DNA of 64,000 bases. Source: Mytilus trossulus (taxonomy: Eukaryota > Mollusca > Bivalvia > Mytilida > Mytilidae). The number at the start of each line of letters is the position of its first letter. Within the stretch, counting starts at the first letter, position 1. Below, one piece after another: positions 11,113-22,200 of the stretch. The DNA lies in NCBI RefSeq assembly GCF_036588685.1, contig NC_086378.1, forward strand, positions 77,331,127-77,395,126, read 5' to 3'. The position numbers and the translations under genes were made by a program. The notes beneath the pieces are model-generated. The model worked only from the letters and a program-made list of their open reading frames with translations. It was not told the DNA's origin and searched no databases.

Positions 11113-11192
11113 GATGAGATCACAGGCACTTGTCTCAGAAAAAAAGGGTATATAGGGGAATAAATTCTGAGACGGGTGCCTGTGGATGAGAT
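11113..11192. mobile_element. Tiny hAT-type MITE (64 bp) with 8-bp TSD GATGAGAT
   Basis: The element 11121-11184 begins 'cacaggcacttgtctcagaa' and ends in its near-exact complement 'ttctgagacgggtgcctgtg'. It is flanked by GATGAGAT at 11113-11120 and 11185-11192. CA...TG ends with an 8-bp duplication are typical of hAT elements. A sibling with its own 8-bp duplication lies at 49303-49391. Confidence 0.75.
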
Positions 11193-12550
11193 GTGGTATG
11201 GTTGCCAACAAGACATCTATCCACTAGAGGCAAAATTCTGTCCATGGAACTCTTTTTTTGTTACCAACTTTTGCCTGGCTTGACTAAATTCGTATTTGGC
11301 TAAGGTCAGTTCGTCCGAGAAAAAGTTCGTCGGTGACAAGTGTTTGATGATGACGTCCATTTTTTCTTCATATCACAAACTATATAGGTAAATTTTTCAG
11401 TTCAATTAATAACAAACGTTTAATCGTCGACCACACTGTTATGAATTTGATTTTAATCCATCTTCTCAGTCTTCATCATCATCTCCGTCGACGTCATGAT
11501 ATCATCATTTTCCTCATCACCGTTTTAAATAGTATCTGTAGAACTTCCATTTATGAAAAATTATGTTATAACAGTAACCATATGGCAAAATCTTTAATTT
11601 ATTTGTAGGACCCGGATGTGCGATAGGGATGCTGAAATACGATTGTCACGCGGAAGATAAGTCAGGCGGTGGTTTATGCCGTATTGCGATAGTTTGTTCG
11701 CTGATTTGAAACGATGTCTATCAAGTTTAATTCTTGTATTGCATTGCTTGTAATGTATTGTAGTGTTGTTGTCATGGGAAAGTGTTGAAGTCATAATGTC
11801 GCATTTTATTAACAATTCATGATACAATTGAACTTTAGGATGTCTCGAGATTATTGTCAGTCAATCAAAAGTGCTGATTTTAATGCAACATATATTATAT
11901 TTTCGACAAGGAGAAGACCTTAAATGTTGGTTGCTTTGATATTTCTATCCTTTGGTTATGCAAATTAAACTGCCTGGTTTCAAAAGTTGAAAATATGCAT
12001 ATTTCCTTTTTGATTTGAACATCTTTTTTTATAAAAGTGTCCTCTCAACATGTGTAACAGTTCTTTGGAAATGATTTATTTTTTTATTTAATTTCAATAT
12101 TTAGAAACAAAGACATTTTTGCTGAATATTTACTTTATTAACAAAAATATTAATCGGTGATTTTTTTCATAAAAATTGGAATACATAATCTTCATGCAGA
12201 ATTAAGTCAAATGTCATTTTAAGATTTTAAAAGACGGCTCCATGTTCTCTTGAAATTATTTTAAAATATGACACGAAATATGCTTCTTTATCCGATAAGT
12301 CTCGAAGTTTGACGTCGCAAAAAATACAGTATAATATTTTACAAAATTAAACCAATTCCAAGAATTAAGTAAAAATATTATTGAAATTAAAACATATGTC
12401 GCTCTTATACGTTTATATTATAGAAATGTAAACGAATTCGATATTTTATTGTGTTTTTTACTTCATGCAACACATTTCCTTATTATTCCATCAACATAAA
12501 TTACCAACGACGAAGACAGAATTGACATAATAAGTTATCCAACTGCTGCA
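11193..12550. other. Intergenic DNA upstream of the C4-like gene
   Basis: No gene recognised. The promoter of the gene starting at 12551 should lie in the last few hundred bases, but no convincing TATA box within 20-60 bp of the likely start was found. Confidence 0.4.
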
Positions 12551-12794
12551 ATGAACATGTTGACCATTCCTATGTTTGCTGTCCTGTTTTGTTGTGCTGC
12601 ATTCACTACTGGTACCCTAGCAAAGGACTGCATAGGAGACCAATGTCCGCAAATCATATCTGTTGGGCTAATGAATGGTTTGAAAGCCACGTTGAAAGCT
12701 GACCTCGATGTTTCCAAACTTAATAACGTTTTGTTTAAGTATATACAGACAGAAGTGACAAAAGCTGTTAAGTCGGAAGTTGACAAATTACAAG
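12551..12794 (+). CDS. C4-like gene exon 1 (signal peptide, helix)
   Basis: Starts at ATG 12551 (G at -3) and ends before GTAATA at 12795. It encodes residues 1-81 and leaves one base for the next codon. Confidence 0.85.
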
Positions 12795-15700
12795 GTAATA
12801 TGTAATCGGTTATATTTTTATGACCGGTTTATGGCCATTATGTTTTCTGGAATGTGCGTTCGTTCGTTTGTCCCGCTTCTGGTTAAAGTTTTTAGTCGAG
12901 GTAGTTTTTGATGAAGTTGAAGTCCAATCAACTTGCAACTTAGTACACATGCTCCTTATGATATGATCTTTCTAATTTAATGCCAAATGAGAGTTTTTAC
13001 TCCATTTTCATGGTCCACTGAACATAGAAAATGGTAGTGCGGATTGGGCAACCGTGTACTAAGGACATATTCTTGATCTGAATACCTTTATTCATTCACT
13101 TACTTTTCGCATAGACTCTCAGCGATTAAATGAAGGTTTGATTACATTTATAAATTATATGTTATATTGATGTTGTTGGGTTATATGTACCATTTCAATC
13201 TTCCTAGCAGCTATCATTCCTATGCCATCTACAAGCAACACCGATATGTAGTTTTCAATTTAGACTTGTTTATATTTTTTTGTTTGAGCTTGTATCATAT
13301 TTTCCCTCCGGTTTATATAATCCGTTCATCCTATATTGACTCTTAAAATTCAAGAGTTTGTATAAAATTGAGGGTAAATTATATGGCCCTTTGTAGACGA
13401 AACGCGCGCCTGGCATATGTACAAAATTTAGTCCTGGTATCTATGATGAGTTTATTTCCAAATACCGTTTCGATTCCTTACATCACTGAAGAGACATTTA
13501 TTGTCGAAATCCGGATCTGGTGTACACAAAAAAATATTGACACCTCATGTTTGTGGCATGACATCTTCACCATCAGCTTCGCTAGCCAAGGGTTACGATC
13601 CACCCCAGAACAGGAGTGGATCGTAACCCTTGGCTAGCGAAGATGCTTGGCCACAAGTTTATTGTTTTCTGTTTAGTATTAAATGTATATTAAGATCCAT
13701 TTTGTTACACCTGCATCTTGTGATCAATTTTATTTGACAATCGCCAATGGCAGTCAGCAGGGTTAGGGAACATCAGTTGTTCGACCTGTTAGTCAAATGC
13801 GTATTCTCTAAATATACATACTTTTTCACCTTTTTTGTCTTTTGGAAAATGTTGTTTGTTCTGTATTTAGACCCTTCTACAACTTCTAGGTTTGAACGTA
13901 GTTTTCAATTAAGACTTGTTTATATAAATATATATATTAATCCCCAAATGCGCGCAAACGTAGTGCGCCCACATATATATAGTTATGTGCATCAAAAGAG
14001 GTAATCGTGTTTTTTATCTCTCGGTTTTTGTTTGTTCTGATTTTCCCTAAATTTTCAATATTATTTTATTTTTATTTTACTCTTTGGCTTTTTTAAGAAA
14101 GGTCGATACACTGAATTCGGTATGGTTAAACTTTGATAATTTATGGAATCACTTAGGTACAACTGTAGTGGTCTCCCTCTGAGACATTCATTGTACCTCT
14201 CTTATAGAATCTTTTGAATCAGCAATTGCAAATTGGACAAATGACCAAAAGAATGCAGATATAACTGTGTTAAAACTATGGTTAAAAACAGCATTTTGAC
14301 GCTTAGAAGTGCTGAAAAAATAACCAGCCTAAGAAAAGTTAACAATAAATTAATATCCGAGTATCGATTGAAATATAAAAATAAGAATAAAGATATATAT
14401 ATTATATATAGATGAAAATTAATTGGTATCCGGGCTATTGTTTCATTGACTTTGATAATACTTCCGATATTTTATTGTAGGAGAAAAGTGTATGAAGGGC
14501 AGTACATTTGTAAGATGGGGGCGGACTTCATGCGATGGTACAAAGTCGTCATTGGTTTATACAGGTACTAACATGTAAACTTAAATAATGATTCTTTTAG
14601 TCGGATTTTAATATGATAGCAAACATTTATACCTTACCGGAAGACCGGCATGTTACCTTATATGATACAGCATTCTGAGTTCGAGAAGACAAGATTTGCA
14701 GTTTCAATAAAAACATCTTAACAAGGGATAGGATACTGGTTACTAATTTGATCATGTATCATAATAAAGCATTACATTAGAAAATACATGCAATTCTAGC
14801 GGGACATTTCGGTAAATTCTTTCTGCTTATTTATGCTTAATTTTTTGTTAATGATGTTCATTTTGTTTATATTCAAAATACGGATATTTACTTTTATAAA
14901 TTACGTATTTTTTCCCATCAATCATGTATAAATCATCAAAATTAAAGAGAAATGAAATTGATCCATGATTTTGGTTTTAAAAGAAAAGTAAAGGTAATAC
15001 AATAAAAAGAAACCCATTATGTGTCAGAATGCTAAAATCCTAACATTAGAAACAAGAGAAGATAAAACATATAAATTAAAGATTTGAATAATTCAAGAAA
15101 TACTGTGTGGAATAAAATCGGCTGCATGTGGTATGGGATTTGCTCATTATTGAAGGTTGTACGATCACCTTTGGTTGCCTACACCCATGTAGTTTGAACA
15201 ATTGATTTGTCTCATAACTAATCAATACACATCTCCTACATAATATATTTTTTTTTTTTATTTTAGGATTTATGGCTGGTCCTACTAATTCCGCAAGAGG
15301 AAGTGGATCTAATTATTTATGTTTGTCCAGTAATCCTCAAACGAAATCGTTCCCTGTAGAATGGAATCAGAGACCTGGACATCTTTATGGAATAGGCTGG
15401 GAACTAACAGGTTAGAAACAACCGATGTTTTAAAATAAATAAGGCAGTTAGTTTTCTCGTTTGAATTGTTTTACATTTCGGATTTAGGGGTCTTTTGTAG
15501 CGGACTATACGATATAGGCTTTGCTCATTGTTAAAGGCCGTACGGTGACCTATAGTTAATAATCTATGTGTCATTAAATGTCTTGTGGAGAGTTCTGTCA
15601 TTGGCACTCATACCAAATCTTCTTTTAATAGAGGCGTTTCACAATGCCTTTATGCCACACAAATCTGAATTATAACTTCCTTGCTAATGTATTAGTACCG

Positions 15701-16577
15701 GTTGCATGGCTGCATTACTGTACGATAAAAGGTCCAGAAGCAATTCACAAGTGAATTTTAAACAACGATCTAATTTATGCTGAAAATATTTAAAAAAAAA
15801 AAAGAGACACCTAATGTTTGATTACTAGTACTTGGCTGTTTTAATAGTGATTATTTGATGACCATAGCAAAAATTTGTTGATTATTTGATAATCTAAGAC
15901 TTTTTTTTATTATTTGACAGAATTTGAAAAGGCGAAACATCTTCGTAAGCGCTGAACATCCATTTTTTTTTACCTAGATAACTAAGAAGATGTGGTATGA
16001 GTGCCAATGAGACAATTCAAGTCCATGCAAGTCACAACGTATAAAAAAATTACCAATTAACGCTGATAACAGTTTGTATACATTGTACAATGTACATCTA
16101 TATGTACATTTTGGTTTCGTTATATTGATAGGTTGCTGTCTCATTGAAATATACCTAACAGATTTTTTATATTTCAAATTTTGAAATGTTTATTCACGCT
16201 TCGGATGCAGCAAATTTATAAAGTGTTTCCCCGCTTTTTCAGGTATTGACAGAAGCAGAAGTTCAAACCACGTGGATGACAAGGATGTCCCGTGTGCTGT
16301 GTGTCTGACAAAAGGTAAAACATCATTGATGATTCCTGGCAGAACGTCGTGCTATGCAGGTTGGACCCACGATTACACGGGGTTTCTCGTATCTGTGAGA
16401 ACACAAAATGGCTTTGCATCAACAGAATATGTCTGCGCAGATGCCGATCCGGAATCTCACGGATCAACAAACTATAATCAGGGCATGATCAGTTTTGTAG
16501 AAGTAAGATGTGGAAGCATCCCGTGTTCTAAGTATGGAAACAAAACGAAACTGAGCTGCGTTGTGTGTAGTAAATAG
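12551..16577 (+). CDS. Secreted 'short-chain collagen C4-like' protein, 4 exons, 268 residues
   Basis: Joining 12551-12794, 14481-14564, 15267-15410 and 16243-16577 gives 807 nt with every junction GT-AG and all introns in phase 1. Residues 1-24 form a signal peptide (hydrophobic AVLFCCAAF, cleavage near TGTLA). Two cysteines follow in DCIGDQC. Residues about 36-81 look like an amphipathic helix. The rest is the cysteine-rich domain of proteins named short-chain collagen C4-like in molluscs and sponges, with FVRWGRTSC, LVYTGFMAG, NYLCLSSNP, DVPCAVC, ASTEYVCADADP and LSCVVCSK. There are no Gly-X-Y repeats, so the family name says little about function. The product is expected to be secreted; ligand and role are unknown. 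A poly(A) signal lies at 16683-16688. The family match is from memory. Confidence 0.85.
12815..13100 (+). repeat. Dispersed repeat in intron 1, copy 1
   Basis: The region 'gtgcgttcgttcgtttgtcc' to 'gaaaatggtagtgcggat' matches, in inverse orientation, about 43630-43865, which has 'gacgaacgaacggacgaacg' and 'agatccgcactatcattttc'. Non-coding. Confidence 0.6.
13240..13935 (+). repeat. Dispersed repeat, inverted relative to 1-620, in intron 1
   Basis: Shares 'ccggtttatataatccgttc', 'gactcttaaaattcaagagt' and the 'aatggcagtcagcagggtt' region with the first 620 bases in reverse orientation. It is interrupted by a perfect 27-bp-arm hairpin at 13577-13642. A piece of the 'tagacgaaacgcgcg' family lies at about 13388-13520. 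Confidence 0.6.
13577..13642. repeat. Perfect hairpin, 27-bp arms
   Basis: The arm 13577-13603 starts 'cttcgctagccaagggttac' and is exactly complementary to 13616-13642, with a 12-base loop. A related, less perfect copy lies at about 40828-40903. This is a small palindromic MITE inserted into another repeat. Confidence 0.65.
13938..13976 (+). mobile_element. Right-end fragment of the GCGCGC transposon family
   Basis: 'aatccccaaatgcgcgcaaa' followed by 'cgtagtgcgccca' matches the right terminus of the element at 4836-5594. The rest of the element is missing. Confidence 0.6.
14481..14564 (+). CDS. C4-like gene exon 2
   Basis: Acceptor ttgtag before 14481, donor GTACTA at 14565. Encodes EKCMKGSTFVRWGRTSC and the start of the LVYTG motif. 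84 nt, phase 1 on both sides. Confidence 0.85.
15267..15410 (+). CDS. C4-like gene exon 3
   Basis: Polypyrimidine tract plus ttttag before 15267, donor GTTAGA at 15411. Encodes the FMAGPTNSARGSGSNYLC region. 144 nt, phase 1 on both sides. Confidence 0.85.
15445..15632 (+). repeat. Dispersed repeat family 'GTTGTCTCATTGGCACTCA', copy 2
   Basis: In intron 3, just after exon 3. It shares 'tcgtttgaattgttttaca', 'aaggccgtacggtgacctat' and 'gtcattggcactcatacca' with copy 1. Confidence 0.6.
16243..16577 (+). CDS. C4-like gene exon 4 (terminal)
   Basis: Acceptor ttttcag before 16243, TAG stop at 16575-16577. Encodes the C-terminal half with DDKDVPCAVC, MIPGRTSCYAGW, ASTEYVCADADP and VRCGSIPC. Confidence 0.88.
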
Positions 16578-16689
16578 AAATGCAGTTGAATGAACAATAT
16601 TTGTTTATAATGTTTTCTCTTGAATTTGTTCATCAGTATATATTTGTTTCTAGATAGATATAAAATTGTCTGTAATGTGATAAATAAAT

Positions 16690-17740
16690 AATTATCAAAT
16701 TGAAGGATTATTTGCTTTGATTAAGTTATTACTAGTATCCTAATCTACAAATAATGTCTGAAACTAAAGAAGATAAGACAACAATCCAAGGTCGCACATA
16801 GCCTTGAGACATAGAGGGTAACCCATAGTCTTTGAACTATATGAAATACCATTGTCTACAATATACATGTAGCAATTTCTAAATAGTCCCGACTGAGTCT
16901 CAACACTAACCCCTCAACAGTGCAACACGTAGTTTGATTATTTATTTTTGATTGCTTAGCGTTCAGTGGCAAATAGTTCATGCATGTCTATGACGATTAA
17001 TAAATTAAACGACTGGGAATTTAAAGTCAAAATCTGAATGCACTCTTCCTCGAACGACAGTTCCATAGGAAGTACTCATATCATGTGAACGGAACGTCGA
17101 AAATTAATCATACGTTTAATGGCCATTAAAAGCTTTTAGTATTGAAATCAAATTAAATGACAAGATCTGCTTCTTGCATGTTAACATTTTTTGTTGGTTT
17201 TATAAGTAAGGGGCGTACTGCATTTTACAATCAATGTTTCTTTGTGTTGTTAGTGCCGTTTGTTTGCTGTCTTATTGACATGTACCCCATATATTCTTCT
17301 ATTTCAAAAACATACTTATTATTTTCTCTTTTATGTGGACGTGAGAAAATTATAAAAAAAAAAGGTAATGCATCATTTGGTTGTCTCTTCACAATTTTTT
17401 TTTTTTTATAATAGCCATCACTCTTTTTTGTCGTTCAAAAAATGGACGAGGAATTAATGCTACCAAAGTTAATCAAGAAAATTCAAATGAATGAATCTTT
17501 AATAATTATTATAAATTAACAAAACAAATATTAACAAGAACAAGAACATGGTTTAGAAATACAGATACATAAATAAATGTGTTTGTGTATTATAACTTTC
17601 TTCTTTCCATGACGTTTCTACAAATATCTACACATAGTTTTTAGGATTAAAAGCATGTGCTAAGTTACAATAAAATGTACTGATTTCTCTTGATACGTCT
17701 GCATGTTACTTCTCACGCTCCATAGAGTTACAAAGTATGG
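16690..17740. other. Intergenic DNA between convergent genes
   Basis: No gene recognised. 'gcttagcgttcagtggcaaa' near 16945 resembles 'gtttaacgtccagtggcaaa' near 27670, a dispersed repeat. The open frame near 17157-17411 looks accidental. Confidence 0.4.
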
Positions 17741-17797
17741 TTTACTTCTTGAAGGCATTAAAATGTTTCCGGAGGCCTTGCACAATGGTACTATGGT
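17741..17797 (-). pseudogene. Partial tandem copy of the caveolin C-terminus
   Basis: This 57-base block repeats the adjacent last coding bases of caveolin copy 1 (both contain 'ggtttacttcttgaaggca' and 'ggtactat') with about 15-20% differences. It lies after the stop codon, so it is a fragmentary duplication in the 3' untranslated region. Confidence 0.65.
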
Positions 17798-18124
17798 TTA
17801 CTTCTTGAAGGCACTGAATAAACTTCCGAAGGCCTCGCACCACGGTACTATACAGCAATTAACACAAGTAGAATAAATTCTTTGACAAAGTCCACAATTA
17901 ATTTCAAAAATCTTCATGCAAGGTGAAATGATCCAGATATGATAGAAAGCAATGATAGCAAATTCACAGCCCCACTCAGCCGCAATGCAGACACCATAGA
18001 ATATTGTCATTATGTTGTAGCAAAGAAGCTTCCAACAAACGAAACATTTAGCAGATAGTTTCCATACACAGTCAATACTGTGCACTCCATCGGGTTCGCC
18101 AAACACATCGTTGAAATGTAGAGT
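17798..18124 (-). CDS. Caveolin copy 1 exon 2
   Basis: Acceptor tttttag before 18124; stop codon at 17798-17800. Carries signature, scaffolding, membrane and C-terminal parts. Confidence 0.88.
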   Translation of the reverse strand, partial: TLHFNDVFGEPDGVHSIDCVWKLSAKCFVCWKLLCYNIMTIFYGVCIAAEWGCEFAIIAFYHIWIISPCMKIFEINCGLCQRIYSTCVNCCIVPWCEAFGSLFSAFKK

Positions 18125-18805
18125 CTAAAAAAAGAAGAAATACATATAGAAACATATATAATATAATATTATAACTGTCAACCTAAGTACATTCAATTTA
18201 ATAATACTGTCCTAAAATTCTGAATTCGTTACTTCGTCTACCGTTACCTTGAACTGTAATATGACCTGATATATTCACTCAACGGCAGGTTGTCAAAAAT
18301 GTTAAAAAAAAAATTAGGAAATCTCGGAATGTTTTTTTTTAAAGACGAGAAAAAAACCGGTCAACTTTGATAGTGGTCGTGCTACTTTCGGTTGAAAGCA
18401 TTTTGAGAAAAAGCAAATCCCTTTTATTCATTTTACTCAAAGGCCATGTATTACTATTGGATTGCCCTCATCGGCAAAGTATAAACTTATATACATGTTT
18501 TGTGCATCAATATCGTCTATTTTAAAATCTGCTTTTGAATTATGCACTAGTACAACAGGCTTAATGAAAGGTTCCAAAAGTTCGGAAAAAAGTTGGAAAC
18601 GCTATGAAAACTTGGTACCATTTTTAAGATAATTGAAATCAGTATATTTCTATCTTAAATTTTTAATCAGTTATTTTGATTTGAAAATCATTAAATAATT
18701 GTTTAAAATAATGAGATAGAAAGAAAATTTACATACCCCTAAATGTGAATTGATTCCATTGGGATCTCTCTCAACCAAATCTATTTCACTACCGATTGTA
18801 TTCAT
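17798..18805 (-). CDS. Caveolin family protein, copy 1 (2 exons, 131 residues)
   Basis: Exon 1 (18737-18805) and exon 2 (17798-18124) join in phase 0 across a 612-nt intron. The product starts MNTIGSEIDLVERDPNGINS, contains the caveolin signature-like FNDVFGEPDG (residues 27-36), a scaffolding-like DCVWKLSAKCFVCWK, a long hydrophobic hairpin segment and the C-terminal SPCMKIFEIN..CQRIYST..CEAFGSLF. Caveolins insert in the inner plasma membrane and shape caveolae. The many C-terminal cysteines are plausible palmitoylation sites. At 131 residues it is at the short end of the family. The promoter has been displaced: a 4.2-kb LINE begins 9 bases upstream of the ATG with its poly(A) tract. The frame itself is intact. 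It is about 94% identical to copy 2. Confidence 0.88.
18737..18805 (-). CDS. Caveolin copy 1 exon 1
   Basis: ATG at 18805-18803, donor GTATGT immediately after 18737. 23 codons. The first two bases of the ATG belong to the LINE target-site duplication. Confidence 0.85.
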
Positions 18806-18811
18806 TCTGTC

Positions 18812-18814
<3 letters not shown>
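18804..18814. repeat. LINE target-site duplication, 3' side (ATTCTGTCAAC)
   Basis: Identical 11-bp sequence at 23018-23028. It overlaps the caveolin start codon. Confidence 0.9.
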
Positions 18815-18850
<36 letters not shown>

Positions 18851-19287
18851 CTTCTAGAAGCACTCAGACTGAAGGGTATGGAAGACAATTTCAACACGAA
18901 AATTACAATATGACTTATAACTTTTATCTAATACAGTAATATGATTAGTATATAATATTAATAATTAATAATTGTTAAAGAGTGATGAACATATATGCAT
19001 AGAAAGAAGCTGGGTTTGTGCTTTATTTATTAACGGATGCCTAGTGAGTTAACTAATCTTTATTTAACCAATAATTTAAAAACAATTAATTTGAAAAAAA
19101 AGAGAAAAAAAAAAATAATAATATTGGGATGCAGGCCTCAACCTTCATTCTCATGTTGGTGGAAGAGGTATATGTGGCCAAAATTTTGTCATCATTGTGC
19201 TCCGAACGTTAAAAGTATTTTATTGGAAAAAATAATATATAACATATACATGTACACACAAATTATAACAATAAGTATCATATTTTA

Positions 19288-22200
19288 CTAAGTAATATTG
19301 TTTTTATCTAAATATATATCTCTATTTCTATGAAATGTTGTGTTAAGAGTATGAATTAAACCATCTGAATTGTTTACATAACTAATTTGATAAATTGAAT
19401 AAACAAATGCATACATAGATGGGAATAGTTCCTGTGGTATGTTAAATAACAAACAGTTTAATTCATTTAAAACAAAAGTTTCATCATTTATTTCTATTCT
19501 AATGAAGTCATTTATATATTTTCGGAATAGTCTTAATTTTTTACAATGTAGCAGTAAATGATTTAGTGTTTCATTTTCCGAGTTACAGAGAAAGCATATC
19601 GGAAAAACGTTACTATTTCGTCTTTTTTGGTTATCTTTTGTAGGAAGAGCATTATGCACAACTCTATAAATAAAATCTTGCTGGTAATTGCTTTTGATAT
19701 TCCTAATATTACTCCATATATCTGTAAAATCGACATAGCTAAACTTTATTTCAATTTTATGTTTATGATTATCAATTTCAAGAATTTTCTTATAAATATT
19801 TTTGGGGTTTATACTTTGTAGATCAATTTTATTCTTATGATTTATTAAGAGAGCTTTTAATTTTGTATAAACTCTTGGTAAGACCATAGTATGTTTATAT
19901 TTATTATTTCCTAATTCTGCATTAAACTCCCTTAATGTGTAACCTAAGTAATATATCATAAAACATGTCCAAACAGATAAATTTCCTTGTAAAAAACAAG
20001 TTGCTCTTTGGAGAAGCATGGCATCTATTTTCAGATTTATATATGGTATTTGTTGTCCACCTCTATTATACATTTGTGATAGAGACTTTCTATTTATATA
20101 TTCCGAGTTACTCCTACCCCAAAAGAAAGTGTAAATATATCTATTTATTTGTGTGATATATTCAGGTAAAGGGGACACAACTCTAGCAACAAATAAGATT
20201 TTACTAATGATATAGGTATTTATAACAATAAGTTTATGTTTAAAATTCAGCTTTCTATTTTCCCACTTTTTTACTGTATTTTCTATACTATGAATAATGG
20301 GTAGCCAACTTTTACTTTGACTCGATTTACCAAACCAAATGCCCAGTGTTTTTACGCTCTCCTTTGTTAAAAGTTTTAAACAAGCGTCTTCTTCTGGTGC
20401 ATTACAAATATTTAATATTTCTGTTTTGTTTTTATTTATCTTTGCTCCTGATGCTTTACCAAATTTTTCAAATTCTTTCATAAATAAGTAATAATCTTTA
20501 ATATCTGTTGTTATTGTTGTACAATCATCAGCATGTTGGAAAAGTTTTATTGGATCTTTTAGATTTGGAATGTTAATGCCTTTTATGTTTTTATTTCTTC
20601 TTATTGAGCTTGCCAGTGTTTCAATAGCCAAGGCATATAAATTCATAGAGAGAGGACAGCCTTGTCTAACTGATCTTGTAATTAAAATTTCTTCTGTTAA
20701 CTGACCATTGACTTGTATTTTACTTTTTATATCTTTATATAGTATCTTAATCCATCTTACGAATTCTACTGGTAGGTTCATTTTCTTTAAAACTTTAATA
20801 AGAAATTCATGTTTAATCTTGTCAAAAGCCTTTTCTTGGTCAAAATTTATTAAAAAACCTTTTATATCGTTCAAATTCATATGGTCGAAAATGTCTGAAA
20901 TCGAGATAATATTATCAAAAATATTTTTTTCTTCGCCAGCTCCTGTTTGTTTTATATCAACTAGTTTATTTATTACTTTAGATAATCTTTTAGCTAAAGT
21001 TTTTGTGATTAATTTATAATCGAAGCATAATAAGCTTATAGGTCTCCATTGTTTTAGGTCTTTTTTATCCCCTTTATTTTTATAATTTAATGTGATTATA
21101 CCCATTTTCATTGTTTCGGTTAATTCCCCTTTTAAGTATATATTATTTACAATTTCAACAACTTCATCCCCAATTACATTCCAAAATTTTAGATAAAACT
21201 CTTTACCTAAGCCATCTATACCTGGTGATTTATTGTTTTCGAAATCTTTAATATTATTTAGACATTCTTCTTTGCTTATAAATTGGTTTAAAACTGACCA
21301 ATCTTCTTCTTTTAATTCATTTAATTCTATTTTCCCTAGATATTCATCAACCTCTTGATCATTAAAGCCATCAGAAGTATATAGCTCTGAATAAAAATCT
21401 AGAATTATTTGTAATATTGAATTTTTATCGTCAGTAGCTTTATTATTTTTATCAAGTAATGATTTTATTTCCTTCTTTGTGCCTCTTTTTTCTTCTGCTA
21501 TTTTAAAGATTTCGATATTTTTGATATCTTCTTTATAAAAACACTCACGTGATCTGATTAATGTACCTATTTTCTCTTTTGTTTCAATTGCTATTATTTC
21601 GTCCTTAATTGTATTTATTATAGAGCAGTTTTGAGAGGGTTTTGCTTCTTCAACTAATAGTGAGTCATATAATTTATTCAAATTTGATTTACTAATTTTT
21701 GCTTGAACCCTTGAGAAATTTATTGTTGTTTCTTTTATTTGTTTTTTTAAGAGGTCCCAACCTTTTAGAGGGTCATATTTAAGTTTATCTTCTTTCCATT
21801 GTTTGATAATATTTGATATTAATACGGTATAGTTTTCATTTTCAAGAAGACTATTATTCATTTTCCAAAATCCACGACCCCATTTTTGCCGTTTATATTG
21901 TATGTTAATCTGAACCATTTTATGATCTGACTTTTTATATGGAATATGTTTAATTTCACTAATTTTATCAATAAATTCATTATCTGCATAAAACCTGTCA
22001 ATTCTAGTACGGGAACCAGAGATGTTGTAGCATGTAAAATTTGCCTTGTCTTTATGAATTTCTCTAAAAACATCTTTAATTTTCAAAGTATCTTTGATAC
22101 TTTTAAATTTATCCTGTATATATTTATTAAGTCTACAATTCATGTTATTTGAATCTATTTTGTCCTCTATGAAATTAAAATCTCCAGTCAATATATATTT

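Noticed and set aside
12535-12786. Minus-strand ORF antisense to C4-like exon 1
   Set aside because: The plus strand has the signal peptide and correct splice phase; the minus frame is a shadow.
17157-17411. 84-residue plus-strand ORF
   Set aside because: AT-rich, ends in homopolymers, and resembles dispersed repeat sequence; no domain.
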